A stretch of DNA of 64,000 nucleotides, taken from the NCBI GenBank assembly GCA_022843905.1, contig JALHMT010000005.1:186001-250000 (forward strand), in the 5' to 3' direction. The notes under the pieces were generated by a model, which was not told where the DNA came from, made no database searches, and saw nothing but the letters and a program-made list of their open reading frames with translations. This stretch comes from Rubrivivax sp. Lineage in GTDB: Bacteria; Pseudomonadota; Gammaproteobacteria; Burkholderiales; Burkholderiaceae_C. Positions 48,765 to 58,781 of this stretch are shown piece by piece. Both the position numbers and the translations under genes were made by a program. The stretch's first letter is position 1; the number at the start of each line of letters is the position of its first letter.

Positions 48765-50476
48765 TTGCTCACTCCGAAGGCGGGGGTGGTCAGCGCGTAG
48801 GAGATCATGCGCATCGGTCCCTCGCTGGGGTCCTGCGTGTTCCACTGTGGCTGCTTGATGAGCTGCTCCAGCGTGCTGCGCAAGGTGGGCGGCATGGCAC
48901 CGCGGAAGTAGCGCTCCGAGAGCAGGTCGATGAAGGCCTTGGGCGAGCGGTTGTAGGCGGCGACGAACTCGTCCGGGTTGCAGCCGGCGGCGGTGTACTT
49001 CGCCAGGCTGTTGGTGCGCGTCTGGTTGTTCCAGCGCCACCAGTTCAGTTCGCCCAGCCGCGAGGTCAGCTCGGTGGAGTTCACCAGGCGCTGCTCTGGC
49101 GCCAGCAGGTTGCTGCCCGGTGCACGGTCGGTGGGCGCGTAGTAGCCGAACACGCTGTCAGAACGGAAGGGCTGCTGCGTCCAGACCTGGACGACGTAGC
49201 CGTTGTCGTGCAGCGCGGTGCGGCAGCCTATGCCGCGCAGCGTGGCCATGCGGTGCAGGAAGGGCTCCTTGAACTTGCCGTCCTCGGGGCGTGCAGTGGC
49301 CGGGTCGTCCCCGCGGCGAGCTTCGGGGTCGAGCAGCACGGCCTTCACGACGGCCTTCATGTCGCCGGCCGTGCCGCTGCCGTTGTTGCGGAACTTGGCC
49401 GCCACACGCCCCACGTACGCCGGCGACGGATCGCTCTTGACCAGGTTCTGGATCATGCGCAGCGCGACGAAGGGCGCGATGTTTGGGTGCGACATCAGCA
49501 TCGAGATCGCGGTGGACAGGTCCTGGTGCGGGCCCTGGCCAGCGGGAAAGTCGCGGCCCATCACCACTTTGCGGCCGTCGTCGCGCTCGGGCGGCCAGGT
49601 GGTGGGCACCATGGGTTTGTTCCAGTTGCCCCAGTTGCGCGACGGCCGTTGCTGCGGCACCGGGTCGTGCTGCCAGCCGGTGAGGGCGCGCGCCAGCTCC
49701 TCGACGTCGCGCTGCGTGTAGGTCTCGATGAAGCGCCCGCGGGCGTCGCGCTGCGGCGTGCCGTCGGGGTTGAGCTTGAAAACGCCGATCGAGAATAGCT
49801 GCATCAGCTCGCGCGCGAAGTTCTCGTTGGGCGCGCAGTGCTGGCACTCGGGGCTCTTCGGCCGGTTCTGGTCGTTGTCCAGGTAGTGACCCATGTGCGG
49901 GTTGAGGCTAGCCTCGCGCAGCAGCTCGTCGTACTTGCCGAAGGCATTGCGGTACAGCAGGTTGATCCAGACCAGCTGGCCCGGCGCCTCACCCTTGGTG
50001 CGCGCCGCGACGATGAACTGCGACAGCGACCACATGGTGCGCAGGCGCAGCTGGTCGGGTCCCGCCAGGGCCAGCCGCATGATCTCGGTGTCGGGGTAGC
50101 TTATGAGGGCGTCGGGCACGCGGTCGTTCTGGCCGACAGCATAGACCGCCTCGATCGGGGTGATGTCGATCGGCACGAACGGCATCGCCATCTGCTCGTC
50201 GATCCAGCGCTCGAAGCCCTTGGCGCGCAGCTCGGCGATCAGCGCCGGCGTCGCGCCGAAGGCGGCCTGCTCGGCGAAGCGCGCTGCCGCGTAGTAGCTC
50301 ACCTTGGCAGCGGCCGCCGGCGCGGTGACCTGGCCGGCCGACGGGCTCGGTGCAGTCGATACGGCGGGCTGCACCGTGCCGCGGTCATCGCCGCCTCCGC
50401 AGGCGGCCAACACGCTGACGACGACGGCACACAGGGCCGTGCGGGGTGTTCGGAGGAAGGGTTTCAATCTCTGCAC
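48761..50476 (-). CDS. DUF1800 lipoprotein
   Basis: The 571-residue protein has a lipoprotein signal peptide with lipobox LAAC followed by GGGDD near residue 26. The DUF1800 domain starts at YYAAARFAEQAAFGATPALI, with the conserved WINLLYRNAFGKY, CAPNENFARELMQLFSIGV and ARALTGW segments. DUF1800/DUF1501 pairs are widespread in proteobacteria and planctomycetes. Their function is unknown and there is no enzymatic assignment. It is the sixth gene of the minus-strand series running from 56194. Confidence 0.92.
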   Translation of the reverse strand: MQRLKPFLRTPRTALCAVVVSVLAACGGGDDRGTVQPAVSTAPSPSAGQVTAPAAAAKVSYYAAARFAEQAAFGATPALIAELRAKGFERWIDEQMAMPFVPIDITPIEAVYAVGQNDRVPDALISYPDTEIMRLALAGPDQLRLRTMWSLSQFIVAARTKGEAPGQLVWINLLYRNAFGKYDELLREASLNPHMGHYLDNDQNRPKSPECQHCAPNENFARELMQLFSIGVFKLNPDGTPQRDARGRFIETYTQRDVEELARALTGWQHDPVPQQRPSRNWGNWNKPMVPTTWPPERDDGRKVVMGRDFPAGQGPHQDLSTAISMLMSHPNIAPFVALRMIQNLVKSDPSPAYVGRVAAKFRNNGSGTAGDMKAVVKAVLLDPEARRGDDPATARPEDGKFKEPFLHRMATLRGIGCRTALHDNGYVVQVWTQQPFRSDSVFGYYAPTDRAPGSNLLAPEQRLVNSTELTSRLGELNWWRWNNQTRTNSLAKYTAAGCNPDEFVAAYNRSPKAFIDLLSERYFRGAMPPTLRSTLEQLIKQPQWNTQDPSEGPMRMISYALTTPAFGVSK

Positions 50477-50602
50477 CTCAGACCCGTCTCGGGCCGGCGG
50501 AGTTTATCGGCGGCATAGGGGGACGGGCATCCTTTGTTTGGATGAGCTCCTGCAATCGAGTGCCCAGGCGCAGGCCCGCGGCGGTGCGATCCCGCGAAGT
50601 AC

Positions 50603-51532
50603 TCAGGATCCCGGTCGCGACAAGCCGATCGCATCGACTTTTCGGCCCTGCGCGTCCACTATGAATGAGGACAAACCCTGCTCTTCGAGAAAGTCCTGGG
50701 CCGCCGGCCCGAGCAACATCGCTAGCGTGCAGGCCGCCCCCGCCGCAGCGCAGGTGGGCGCCACCACGCTCACCGACTGCCAGTGCGACACCGGCCAGCC
50801 GCTGCGGGCATCGAGCACGTGGCACCAGCGACGCCCTTCGGCCTCGAAGTAGCGTTCGTAGTCGCCGCTGGTGGCCAGCGCTCCGGCCGCCAGTTCGATC
50901 TGGCCCAGCAGCGCATCGGGGCGCCGGGGGTGCTGCAGCGCAAGACGCCACGCGCTGCCATCGGCGCGCGGGCCGATCACGGCGATGTCGCCGCCCAGGT
51001 TGACGTAGCCGCCGAGCAGGCCGGCCTCCAGCAGCAGGGCCGCGGCGCGGTCGGCAGCGTACTCCTTGCCGAAGCCGCCGAAGTCGATCTCCATCCCGCT
51101 TCGTGGCAAGGCGATGACGTGGCCGTCGAAGTGCACACGATGCCAACCCACCAGGGGCAGCAGTGCGGCGACTTCAGCGGCCGAAGGCAGCCGGGCGCTG
51201 CGGAAGTTCCAGGCACGGCGCAGCACACCCGAGGTGATGTCGAATCGGCCGCCGCTCAACGCATGCAATTGAGCGCCGAAGCGCAACAGCCCGGCGGTCT
51301 CGTCGTCGACGGCGGTGCCCACGCCGCTGCCCGCCGCTTCGTTGATGCGCGACACCACGCTGGCAGTGTCGTAGCGGGAGTACTTGCCTTCGATGCGGCG
51401 CACTTCGTCGATGGCCGCGACTGCCGCCCTCTTCAGCGCGGCTTCGTCGGGTCCCACCAGGCGCAGTTCGCAGGGACTGGCCATGGCGCCGAATTCGAAG
51501 CTCAGTTCGATGTCTGCCCCTCTGGCGGTCAT
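50603..51532 (-). CDS. FAD:protein FMN transferase (ApbE-like), atypical
   Basis: ApbE enzymes attach FMN from FAD to a Thr in target proteins. This 309-residue protein keeps the FGGFGKEYAADRA loop (Lys156), VNLGGDI at 177-183 and the core SVVAPT at 255-260. The usual metal-binding Asp of the ADAxxT motif is Gly265 (AAGAACT), while the Thr is kept at 269. The N-terminal MGT triad is MAS. The start at 51532 gives no signal peptide or lipobox, unlike most ApbE proteins. It follows the DUF3570 gene by 14 bases. Flavin transfer is therefore likely for the family but uncertain for this member. Confidence 0.82.
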   Translation of the reverse strand: MTARGADIELSFEFGAMASPCELRLVGPDEAALKRAAVAAIDEVRRIEGKYSRYDTASVVSRINEAAGSGVGTAVDDETAGLLRFGAQLHALSGGRFDITSGVLRRAWNFRSARLPSAAEVAALLPLVGWHRVHFDGHVIALPRSGMEIDFGGFGKEYAADRAAALLLEAGLLGGYVNLGGDIAVIGPRADGSAWRLALQHPRRPDALLGQIELAAGALATSGDYERYFEAEGRRWCHVLDARSGWPVSHWQSVSVVAPTCAAAGAACTLAMLLGPAAQDFLEEQGLSSFIVDAQGRKVDAIGLSRPGS

Positions 51533-51546
51533 TGCAGGCGTCGCTT

Positions 51547-52887
51547 CTAGAAGCGACGGGCCACGCCCCATTGCACGAAGCGGGCCGAGAAGGGCGCCAG
51601 ACCCGGCGAGCCGACACCGCCGACGTGCCAACGCCCGCGCTGCTCGTAGGTTTCGAAGGCGATGTCGGTGCTCCAGTGCTCGTTCGCCTGCCAGCCGACT
51701 CTCAGCCCCAGCGTCACCGCCCCGAAGGCCGACAGGCGCTGGTCGGGCGACAGGTGGCGCGGAGGAGCTTCGAGGTAGCCCGGCGGCAGCGGCGCGCCCA
51801 GGAAGGAATAGACGGGGTCGTAGTAGAAGCTTGCGGCGGTCTGCGTGTACAGCCGAAGCAGCGGCGTGATCGTCCATGAGGCGGTCGCCTGCCAGACCGG
51901 TTCGATCGTGAACGTGTGGGAGCGCACGCCGAAACTGTCGCGGTAGAAGCGGTAGCTGCTGCGCAGCGTGAGCTCGGCGGCCTCGAGGTGATGGTTCCAG
52001 CGCAGCGTCGCGATGCTCTGACGCCGTGCCGAAGGTCTCGCGTCCAATGCCTTGTAGGGGTCGCTGTACCAACCCTTGCCGTCGGCCAGGGTCAGCCCGA
52101 TCTGCACCAGATCCAGCCGCGACAGCGCCTGGGTCAGGCCCAGCGCCAGCTCCAGCGTGCGTCGCGGCTCGTCGAGCTGGGGGTTGTCCGTGGATGAGAT
52201 GCGGTCGCGCGTGACGCCCAGGCCCAGGCTCCAGCTGCGGTTGTTGTCGTCGCTGCTCCAGCTGCCCTGCACCGAGACGGCACGCGACTTGAAGTCGTTC
52301 TCGTCGGATCCCGCCAGCGCCAGCGACAGCGTGCGGCGCTCGTCGTAGCGCGTGAGCTTGACGTCGCCGGCATGGCGCGTGTCGCTCATGCGGGAGGCCC
52401 CGCTGATGGCCGTGTGGTAGCGCGGTGAAGCGCCCGACACGCTGTCGGCCGTGAGGCTGCCTTCGATGGCATGGCGATCACCGACCGGCACGCGCGCCAG
52501 CAGCGAAGGCGACTTCACCGACACCCGCTTCAACCCCGGTTGCGAGTCTTCGTACGACAGCCACTTGAAGGCCACCAGCCCCGGCCCCGGACCAGGTTCG
52601 CCCTGTGCCGCTGCCATGCCAGGCAGTGCCAGCGCAGCCGCAAGCAATGCCCCTGGCCCCCGACGGCCGTCGCGTCGCAGACGCGAGGCCAGCTCCAGCA
52701 GACGCCGTGGATCCGGCTCCGCCGGTCCACCAGCGTCGCCCTTCCCGCAACGTTCGCCGCGCCCGTGGCGCGCGAACTCATCCAGCAGACGCCGTGGATC
52801 CGGCTCCGCCGGTCCACCAGCGTCGCCCCCCTGGGGGGGAGCGCCGAAGGCGCTACGGGGGGGGACGTCAGTTACATCCGCAGCCAC
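51547..52887 (-). CDS. DUF3570 family protein, 5' end overlapped by repeats
   Basis: The body from about residue 95 on is a DUF3570 protein: a signal peptide-like stretch (GALLAAALALPGMAAAQ), then amphipathic strands with YEDSQPGLKRV and ending FVQWGVARRF, an outer-membrane beta-barrel pattern. The start is unresolved. After the DUF4266 stop at 52868 there is no ATG until 52617, inside the signal peptide. The open frame crosses two identical 46-bp repeats (52695-52740 and 52782-52827). GTG at 52887 is listed; TTG at 52647 or a non-standard CTG are alternatives. DUF3570 neighbours TlpA, DUF4266 and ApbE in many proteobacteria. Confidence 0.75.
   Translation of the reverse strand: MAADVTDVPPRSAFGAPPQGGDAGGPAEPDPRRLLDEFARHGRGERCGKGDAGGPAEPDPRRLLELASRLRRDGRRGPGALLAAALALPGMAAAQGEPGPGPGLVAFKWLSYEDSQPGLKRVSVKSPSLLARVPVGDRHAIEGSLTADSVSGASPRYHTAISGASRMSDTRHAGDVKLTRYDERRTLSLALAGSDENDFKSRAVSVQGSWSSDDNNRSWSLGLGVTRDRISSTDNPQLDEPRRTLELALGLTQALSRLDLVQIGLTLADGKGWYSDPYKALDARPSARRQSIATLRWNHHLEAAELTLRSSYRFYRDSFGVRSHTFTIEPVWQATASWTITPLLRLYTQTAASFYYDPVYSFLGAPLPPGYLEAPPRHLSPDQRLSAFGAVTLGLRVGWQANEHWSTDIAFETYEQRGRWHVGGVGSPGLAPFSARFVQWGVARRF
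52695..52827. repeat. Two identical 46-bp direct repeats (52695-52740, 52782-52827)
   Basis: CCAGCAGACGCCGTGGATCC begins both copies and CCACCAGCGTCGCC ends both; all 46 bases are identical. The copies start 87 bases apart, a multiple of three. The second copy joins a CCCCCC/GGGGGG plus GCGCCTTCGGCGC hairpin at 52827-52870, so the pair is a partly duplicated member of the repeat family at 37762 and 57662. Confidence 0.85.
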
Positions 52888-53092
52888 CGCCGCCCACTCC
52901 GTCGCCGCCGGAGGAGTTCTCCTTGCTCGTGTAGATGTGCTGCCGGAAGCGCTGCCCCAGCGCATCGCCGTCCATCCACATTGCCGGCTTCGCCAGGACG
53001 TCCTTCTCCCAGGGCTTGGGCGGCGCGATGCTGCAGGCGCCGAGCAGGCTGGTCAGCACGAGCAGCAGGGTACAGCGCAGGGGGCCCGGCAT
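52868..53092 (-). CDS. DUF4266 lipoprotein with C-terminal Gly/Cys tail
   Basis: The 74-residue protein has a lipoprotein signal peptide with lipobox LGAC at Cys20, then KPWEKDVLAKPAMW and HIYTSKE, and ends in GGDGVGGGGCGCN with Cys71 and Cys73. These are the DUF4266 hallmarks. The paired C-terminal cysteines could bind metal or be the substrate of the adjacent thioredoxin-like protein; that is inference. It starts ten bases after the thioredoxin gene ends. Confidence 0.9.
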   Translation of the reverse strand: MPGPLRCTLLLVLTSLLGACSIAPPKPWEKDVLAKPAMWMDGDALGQRFRQHIYTSKENSSGGDGVGGGGCGCN

Positions 53093-53102
53093 CGTGACGT
53101 CT

Positions 53103-53615
53103 TCAGGCCAGCGCATGGCGCAGGCGTTGTTCGAGGTCGGCGCGGTCCTCCAGGCGGAAACCTCGGTGCTGGAAGATCAGGCGGCGGTCGGGCGCCACGA
53201 GGAAGCTGCTGGGCATGCTCTGGATGGCCAGCAGCCTGGCGGTGTCCGATGCGGGGTCCATCGCCAGCGCGAAGCGGGCTGGCATCTGCTGCAGGAAGCG
53301 CTGTGCATCGGCCTCCCGGCGATCGAGGTTGACGGCCACGATGCGCAGGCCGCTGGCGGCCAGACTGTCGTGCATCTGGTTCATCCAGGGAAACGACAGC
53401 TTGCAGGGGGTGCACCACGAAGCCCAGAAATCGATGTAGGTGGCTTTCCAGCGGCCACCGTCGCTCAGGACCGGCTGCCCGTCGCTGGCGCGCAGCATGA
53501 TCTCCGGCAGCCGCTGGCCGGCCGTGACCTGCGCGCGAGCCGGGCCGAGCGCCGCAGCAAGGGCTGCGGCGACGAGCCAGGAACGCCGGGAGGGAATGTG
53601 CAGTGCGGCACGCAT
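53103..53615 (-). CDS. TlpA-like periplasmic thioredoxin
   Basis: The 170-residue protein starts with a signal peptide containing SRRSWLVAAALAAALG (possible Tat or Sec leader, cleavage near ARAQ). It carries the redox motif WCTPC at residues 67-71 in YIDFWASWCTPCKLSFP, the TlpA/ResA class. It should act as a disulfide reductase in the periplasm. ATG at 53639 is an alternative start. Its immediate partners are DUF4266, DUF3570 and ApbE. Confidence 0.92.
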   Translation of the reverse strand: MRAALHIPSRRSWLVAAALAAALGPARAQVTAGQRLPEIMLRASDGQPVLSDGGRWKATYIDFWASWCTPCKLSFPWMNQMHDSLAASGLRIVAVNLDRREADAQRFLQQMPARFALAMDPASDTARLLAIQSMPSSFLVAPDRRLIFQHRGFRLEDRADLEQRLRHALA

Positions 53616-53689
53616 CCGGCGATTCTGGCTTGGTTCCATGTCACCACGGTACGGCCGCGGGTGCCCAGGCGCCGGGAGTCGCGAGGACT

Positions 53690-56194
53690 TCACGGGCGCG
53701 AGCGTCCGCGACGAGGGCGATTCCGGCGCGAAGCGCGGCCGTTGAATGCCAGCATGGCCGTGGCCAGCGACAGGGCCAGCCACCAGCCCAGAGCGCCGGG
53801 TGCGCCGCCACCGCTGCCCACATTGCTGCGCTGCGCCGGATCTTCGCTGACGGCGAGATCGACACGGGCGCCGCCCCAGGGATCGTCGGCGCGTGCCGAC
53901 AATCGTCCGCCGGCGGCGCCTGCTGAACTGCCGTACCAGCTCAGCCGCAGGCTGCAGGCTTCGCCGGGCAGCAGGTCGAAGGGGGGCTGGGGGCAGGGGT
54001 CGGCGCTGGTGCCGGACAAGGCCGTCTCGAAGCCGGCACCCTGCAGTTCGAACGCATCGATGCGCAGCACGGCCGGGCCATCGTTGCGCCAGCGCACGGT
54101 CTGGGTCTGCGGTTGGCCGGCGTTGGCGGGGTCGACCTGGAACACCAGTTGATCCGGCACCACCACCAGCGCTGCACTCGCCAGGGAGCGCTGCCGCGCG
54201 GGAGGCGCAATGGCCGCCGCCGCTGTGCCTCCCGTCAGCGACACCGCGAGCGGTTCTCCGCCCTCGGCCTGAAGCAACAGGCTGGCCCGCCGCTGTCCCG
54301 GCGCCGCAGGTGCAAAGGCCAGGTCGAGCTGGCACGCGGCACCTGCCGGCAGCGATGCGTTGTCACGGCAAGCTCCCGACAGCAGGAACTCGCCGGCGTG
54401 GTCCCCCACCGTGCGTATTCGGGCCCATCGCGCGTCCAACGTACCGGTATTGCGCACCGTGAGTCGCTGCGAGGCGGCGACCGGGGCGCCCGAGGGCACG
54501 CTGGCGAAGTCCAGCAGCACGGCGTCGACCGACAGCCGGGGCACCGGTGCGGCGGTGGCGCGGCCTGCCAGCTCGATCACCGCTGGTGTGGCCTCTCCGG
54601 CCGCTGCCAGTTGCAGTCGAGCGTGGCGCACGCCGGCAGCGCCAGGGGTGAAACGCAGCGCGATGCGGCAGCTCGCGCCCGCTGGCAACGACGCGCCGCA
54701 ACTGCCGGAGGCGGTGTCGATGGTGAAGTCGGAAGCGTGGAGGCCGTCCAGCCGCAGGAACTGCAGCGAGCTTGCCGCCGGGCCGGCATTGGCGAGCGTC
54801 ACCTGCTGCTGTTGCGATCGCCCCACCACGGCGTCGAACAGCAGGCGCCCGTGGTCGACCTGCAATGGCGACGAGCCGCCTTCCAGACCCCGGCCCTGCA
54901 GGGGCAGTTCGATGGCGGCATCCAGACCGGCCCCGCCGATGCGCAGGGTGGCGCTGAAACGGCCGCGACGAGGCGGCGTGAAGCTGACCGGCAGTTCGCA
55001 GCGCTGGCCCGGTCTCAGCGGCAGGGCGGCGCGGCAGGCCGTGGCTTCGGCAGCGAAGCCGCTGCCCGGCGCGCCGAGTTCGAGCGCCGTCCAGTCGGCC
55101 GTGCCCACGTTGTGCAGCTGCAACTGTGTTCGCAGCGTTGTGCCGCCGGGTGATGTTGCGCCGAAGTCCACGCCGTCGACATCGGCCTGCAAGCGGGCCG
55201 CGGCAGCGCTCTCGGCGCGGCCGGTGAGTTCGACGACCGCGCTGCCGCCGGCGCCATCGTGACGCAGCTCCAGGCGGCCCTTCGCAGGTCCGGCCGCGAG
55301 CGCATCGTGACGCAGCGACACCGTGCAGCGCTCGCCGCGTGCCAGCACCGTACCGGTGGTGCAGTTGCCGCCCACCACGGCGAATCCTCCGTCGGCAAAC
55401 AGCTCGCCGACGGTCAGCGGTTCGTCGCTGTCATTGAACAGCGTGAGGTTGCGCGGCCTGCTGGCCAGGCCTTGCGGGCTGCTCCCGAAGTGAATGGCCT
55501 GTGGCGTCACGCGGGCCACCGCGGGCGGGCGCTCGGGGGCCACACCCGCCAGCGCCAGCCGCACCGGAGTCGGTGTGGCGTCGTGATTCATCACCAGCGT
55601 GCCCAGGCGCTCGCCCGCGACGGCGGGGGCGAAGGCAAGATCGATGCTGCAACTTGAAAAGCGCGGCCGTTCGACGCCGCAGTCGCTGGCGACGATCTCG
55701 AAGTCGCCTTCGACCCGCGCCGAGAAGGCGCCGGCACCGGCCTTGGTGCTGGTGGACACCGTCACCCTGCGCAGGCTGCTGCGCGCACCGACGGGGGTCG
55801 ACGGGAAGACCACCGAGGCCGGCGCGTTGCCCAGGTACGCGGCGATGTCGGCAATGTCGGCAGCACTCCGGTAATTGCGCAGGTAGCCCATGCCGCCGGT
55901 GTTGGACTGGATGGCGCGGTCGATCAAGGCCACGGCGTTGCGGCCGGCCCAGATGTTGCCGAAGTTGTTGACCACCGGGTTGTCGCTGTGGCAATCGGCG
56001 CAACCCAGCAGGCCGGGCGCCGGCGCGCTGGCGAAGAGCAGCGCGCCGCGGGCAGGGTCGGCGGCCTCGGCTGGCAGCGCGCTCAGCAGCGACCAGGGCA
56101 GTACGACGAACAGCGCGGCCACCAGCCGAACCGGCCTGCCACCGCGGGGGCGGGAGGGGAGCAGGGTCGAGGACGGCGGGTCGCGGCGCGGCAC
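53690..56194 (-). CDS. Exported choice-of-anchor repeat protein with a CxxCH site and a C-terminal membrane tail
   Basis: The 834-residue protein has a signal peptide ending near residue 45 (SALPAEAAD), then CADCH at residues 65-69, a c-type heme site in a short cytochrome-like region with [10 protein letters not shown]. The rest is about six immunoglobulin-like choice-of-anchor D/HYDIN-type repeats, each with a DFG(A/S)-type strand followed by an NxGT/NDS turn ([20 protein letters not shown]). The C-terminus is a Gly-rich stretch, one transmembrane helix ([13 protein letters not shown]) and an Arg-rich end, which resembles a sorting-type tail. Few such fusions are described. It lies 74 bases upstream of the thioredoxin gene on the same strand. 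Confidence 0.82.
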   Translation of the reverse strand: MPRRDPPSSTLLPSRPRGGRPVRLVAALFVVLPWSLLSALPAEAADPARGALLFASAPAPGLLGCADCHSDNPVVNNFGNIWAGRNAVALIDRAIQSNTGGMGYLRNYRSAADIADIAAYLGNAPASVVFPSTPVGARSSLRRVTVSTSTKAGAGAFSARVEGDFEIVASDCGVERPRFSSCSIDLAFAPAVAGERLGTLVMNHDATPTPVRLALAGVAPERPPAVARVTPQAIHFGSSPQGLASRPRNLTLFNDSDEPLTVGELFADGGFAVVGGNCTTGTVLARGERCTVSLRHDALAAGPAKGRLELRHDGAGGSAVVELTGRAESAAAARLQADVDGVDFGATSPGGTTLRTQLQLHNVGTADWTALELGAPGSGFAAEATACRAALPLRPGQRCELPVSFTPPRRGRFSATLRIGGAGLDAAIELPLQGRGLEGGSSPLQVDHGRLLFDAVVGRSQQQQVTLANAGPAASSLQFLRLDGLHASDFTIDTASGSCGASLPAGASCRIALRFTPGAAGVRHARLQLAAAGEATPAVIELAGRATAAPVPRLSVDAVLLDFASVPSGAPVAASQRLTVRNTGTLDARWARIRTVGDHAGEFLLSGACRDNASLPAGAACQLDLAFAPAAPGQRRASLLLQAEGGEPLAVSLTGGTAAAAIAPPARQRSLASAALVVVPDQLVFQVDPANAGQPQTQTVRWRNDGPAVLRIDAFELQGAGFETALSGTSADPCPQPPFDLLPGEACSLRLSWYGSSAGAAGGRLSARADDPWGGARVDLAVSEDPAQRSNVGSGGGAPGALGWWLALSLATAMLAFNGRASRRNRPRRGRSRP

Positions 56195-56385
56195 CCCGGA
56201 AGGCTAGCATCGTCCGGGCTTGCGCAGCGCCAGCGCCTGCGTCGGGGCCCCGTGCTGTCCCTAGGGTGACTGACTGCCCTCCGAGGCGTCACTATGGTGG
56301 TCCCGGTCATGGACTGCGCGGCGGCCCCCTGCTGCGGGCGCGCCATGGCCCGACACCGACCCGCCCGACGACACCGAAAGCACCC

Positions 56386-57657
<1,272 letters not shown>

Positions 57658-57661
57658 CAAC

Positions 57662-57742
57662 CATCCCCTGCGGCCTTCGGCCGCCCCCTCAAGGGGGCAA
57701 CGCCAGCGGCCCGGCGAAGCCGGTTCCGGGGCGTTCGCTGGG
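57662..57742. repeat. GC-rich intergenic repeat, copy 3
   Basis: GCGGCCTTCGGCCGC is a perfect hairpin. It is followed by CCCCTCAAGGGG, then by CAACGCCAGCGG and GGCGTTCGCTGGG, with CCGGCGAAGCCGG as a further stem between. The order of elements matches the copies at 37762 and 52695-52870. It fills the 118-base gap between the acyl-CoA dehydrogenase and the next gene. Confidence 0.65.
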
Positions 57743-57775
57743 TCGGTTGATGTTGTGCGATCTGGAGCAAACTGA

Positions 57776-58771
57776 ATGAAAGCCGTTGTCTGCAAGGCCT
57801 GGGGTCCGCCCGAGAGCCTGGTCGTCGAAGACCTGCCGTCGCCGCACCCGAAAGCCGGCGAGGTGTTGATCCAGGTGGGCGCAGCGTCGGTGAACTATCC
57901 CGACGTGCTGATCATCCAGAAAAAGTACCAGGTGCAGCCCGAGTTGCCCTTCACACCCGGCAGCGAGGCCGCCGGCGTGGTGCTGGCGCTGGGCGAGGGC
58001 GTGACCAACGTGAGGGTCGGCGACCGTGTCATCGCTTTCGTCGGCACCGGCGCCTTTGCCGAACAACTCATTGCGCCGGCCTCCTCGCTGATTCCCATCC
58101 CGACCGGCATGACCGACGAGGTCGCTGCGTCCTTCACACTGGTCTATGGCACCTCGCACCACGCGGTGGTCGATCGCGCCGCGTTGAAGGCCGGTGAGAC
58201 CCTGCTGGTCCTGGGTGCCGCCGGCGGCGTGGGCCTGGCGGCGGTGGAGATCGGCAAGGCGATGGGCGCGAAGGTCATCGCGGCAGCCTCCAGCGACGAA
58301 AAGCTGGCCGTGTGCAAGGAACATGGCGCCGACGCGCTCATCAACTACGCCACGCAGGACCTTCGCGCGGCGTTGAAGGAAGCCACCGGCGGCAAGGGCC
58401 CCGACGTGATCTACGACCCGGTGGGCGGCGTCTATGCCGAACCGGCCTTCCGCTCCATCGGCTGGCGCGGGCGCTACCTGGTGGTCGGCTTTGCCAACGG
58501 CGAGATTCCGCGCCTGCCCTGGAACCTGGCGCTGCTCAAGGGCGCCAGCATCGTCGGCGTCTTCTGGGGCGACTTCGCGCGCCGCGAGCCGAAGGCCAAC
58601 CTGGCCGCCATGAGGCAGATGATGGGCTGGATGGCCGACGGCAAGATCCGCCCGCGCGTATCGGCGCGCTACGCGCTGCATGACGTGCCGGCGGCCTTGA
58701 ATGCGCTGGGCTCCCGCCAGGCGACCGGCAAGGTGGTCATCGTTCCCAGCATCCAGTCCGGCCTGGCCTGA
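57776..58771 (+). CDS. NADPH:quinone oxidoreductase family (zinc-free MDR)
   Basis: The 331-residue medium-chain reductase has the quinone-oxidoreductase signature (PFTPGSEAAGVVLALGEGV) and the NADPH-binding LVLGAAGGVGLAAVEIGKAMGAKVIAAASS near residue 142. There are no zinc-ligand cysteines. It probably reduces quinones or enones with NADPH. It lies between an acyl-CoA dehydrogenase and a glutathione transferase, suggesting a small catabolic or detoxification unit. Confidence 0.92.
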   Translation: MKAVVCKAWGPPESLVVEDLPSPHPKAGEVLIQVGAASVNYPDVLIIQKKYQVQPELPFTPGSEAAGVVLALGEGVTNVRVGDRVIAFVGTGAFAEQLIAPASSLIPIPTGMTDEVAASFTLVYGTSHHAVVDRAALKAGETLLVLGAAGGVGLAAVEIGKAMGAKVIAAASSDEKLAVCKEHGADALINYATQDLRAALKEATGGKGPDVIYDPVGGVYAEPAFRSIGWRGRYLVVGFANGEIPRLPWNLALLKGASIVGVFWGDFARREPKANLAAMRQMMGWMADGKIRPRVSARYALHDVPAALNALGSRQATGKVVIVPSIQSGLA

Positions 58772-58781
58772 CCCGCCTTCG

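Noticed and set aside
52072-52965. Longer ApbE frame reaching 52072, and DUF3570 start at ATG 52965
   Set aside because: The ApbE extension lies inside the DUF3570 gene and the 52965 start lies inside the DUF4266 gene. Neither gives a family-like N-terminus.
53103-54335. Longer N-terminus for the TlpA-like protein (open to 54335)
   Set aside because: The extra part overlaps the choice-of-anchor gene antisense frame and precedes a clear signal peptide, so the short form is used.
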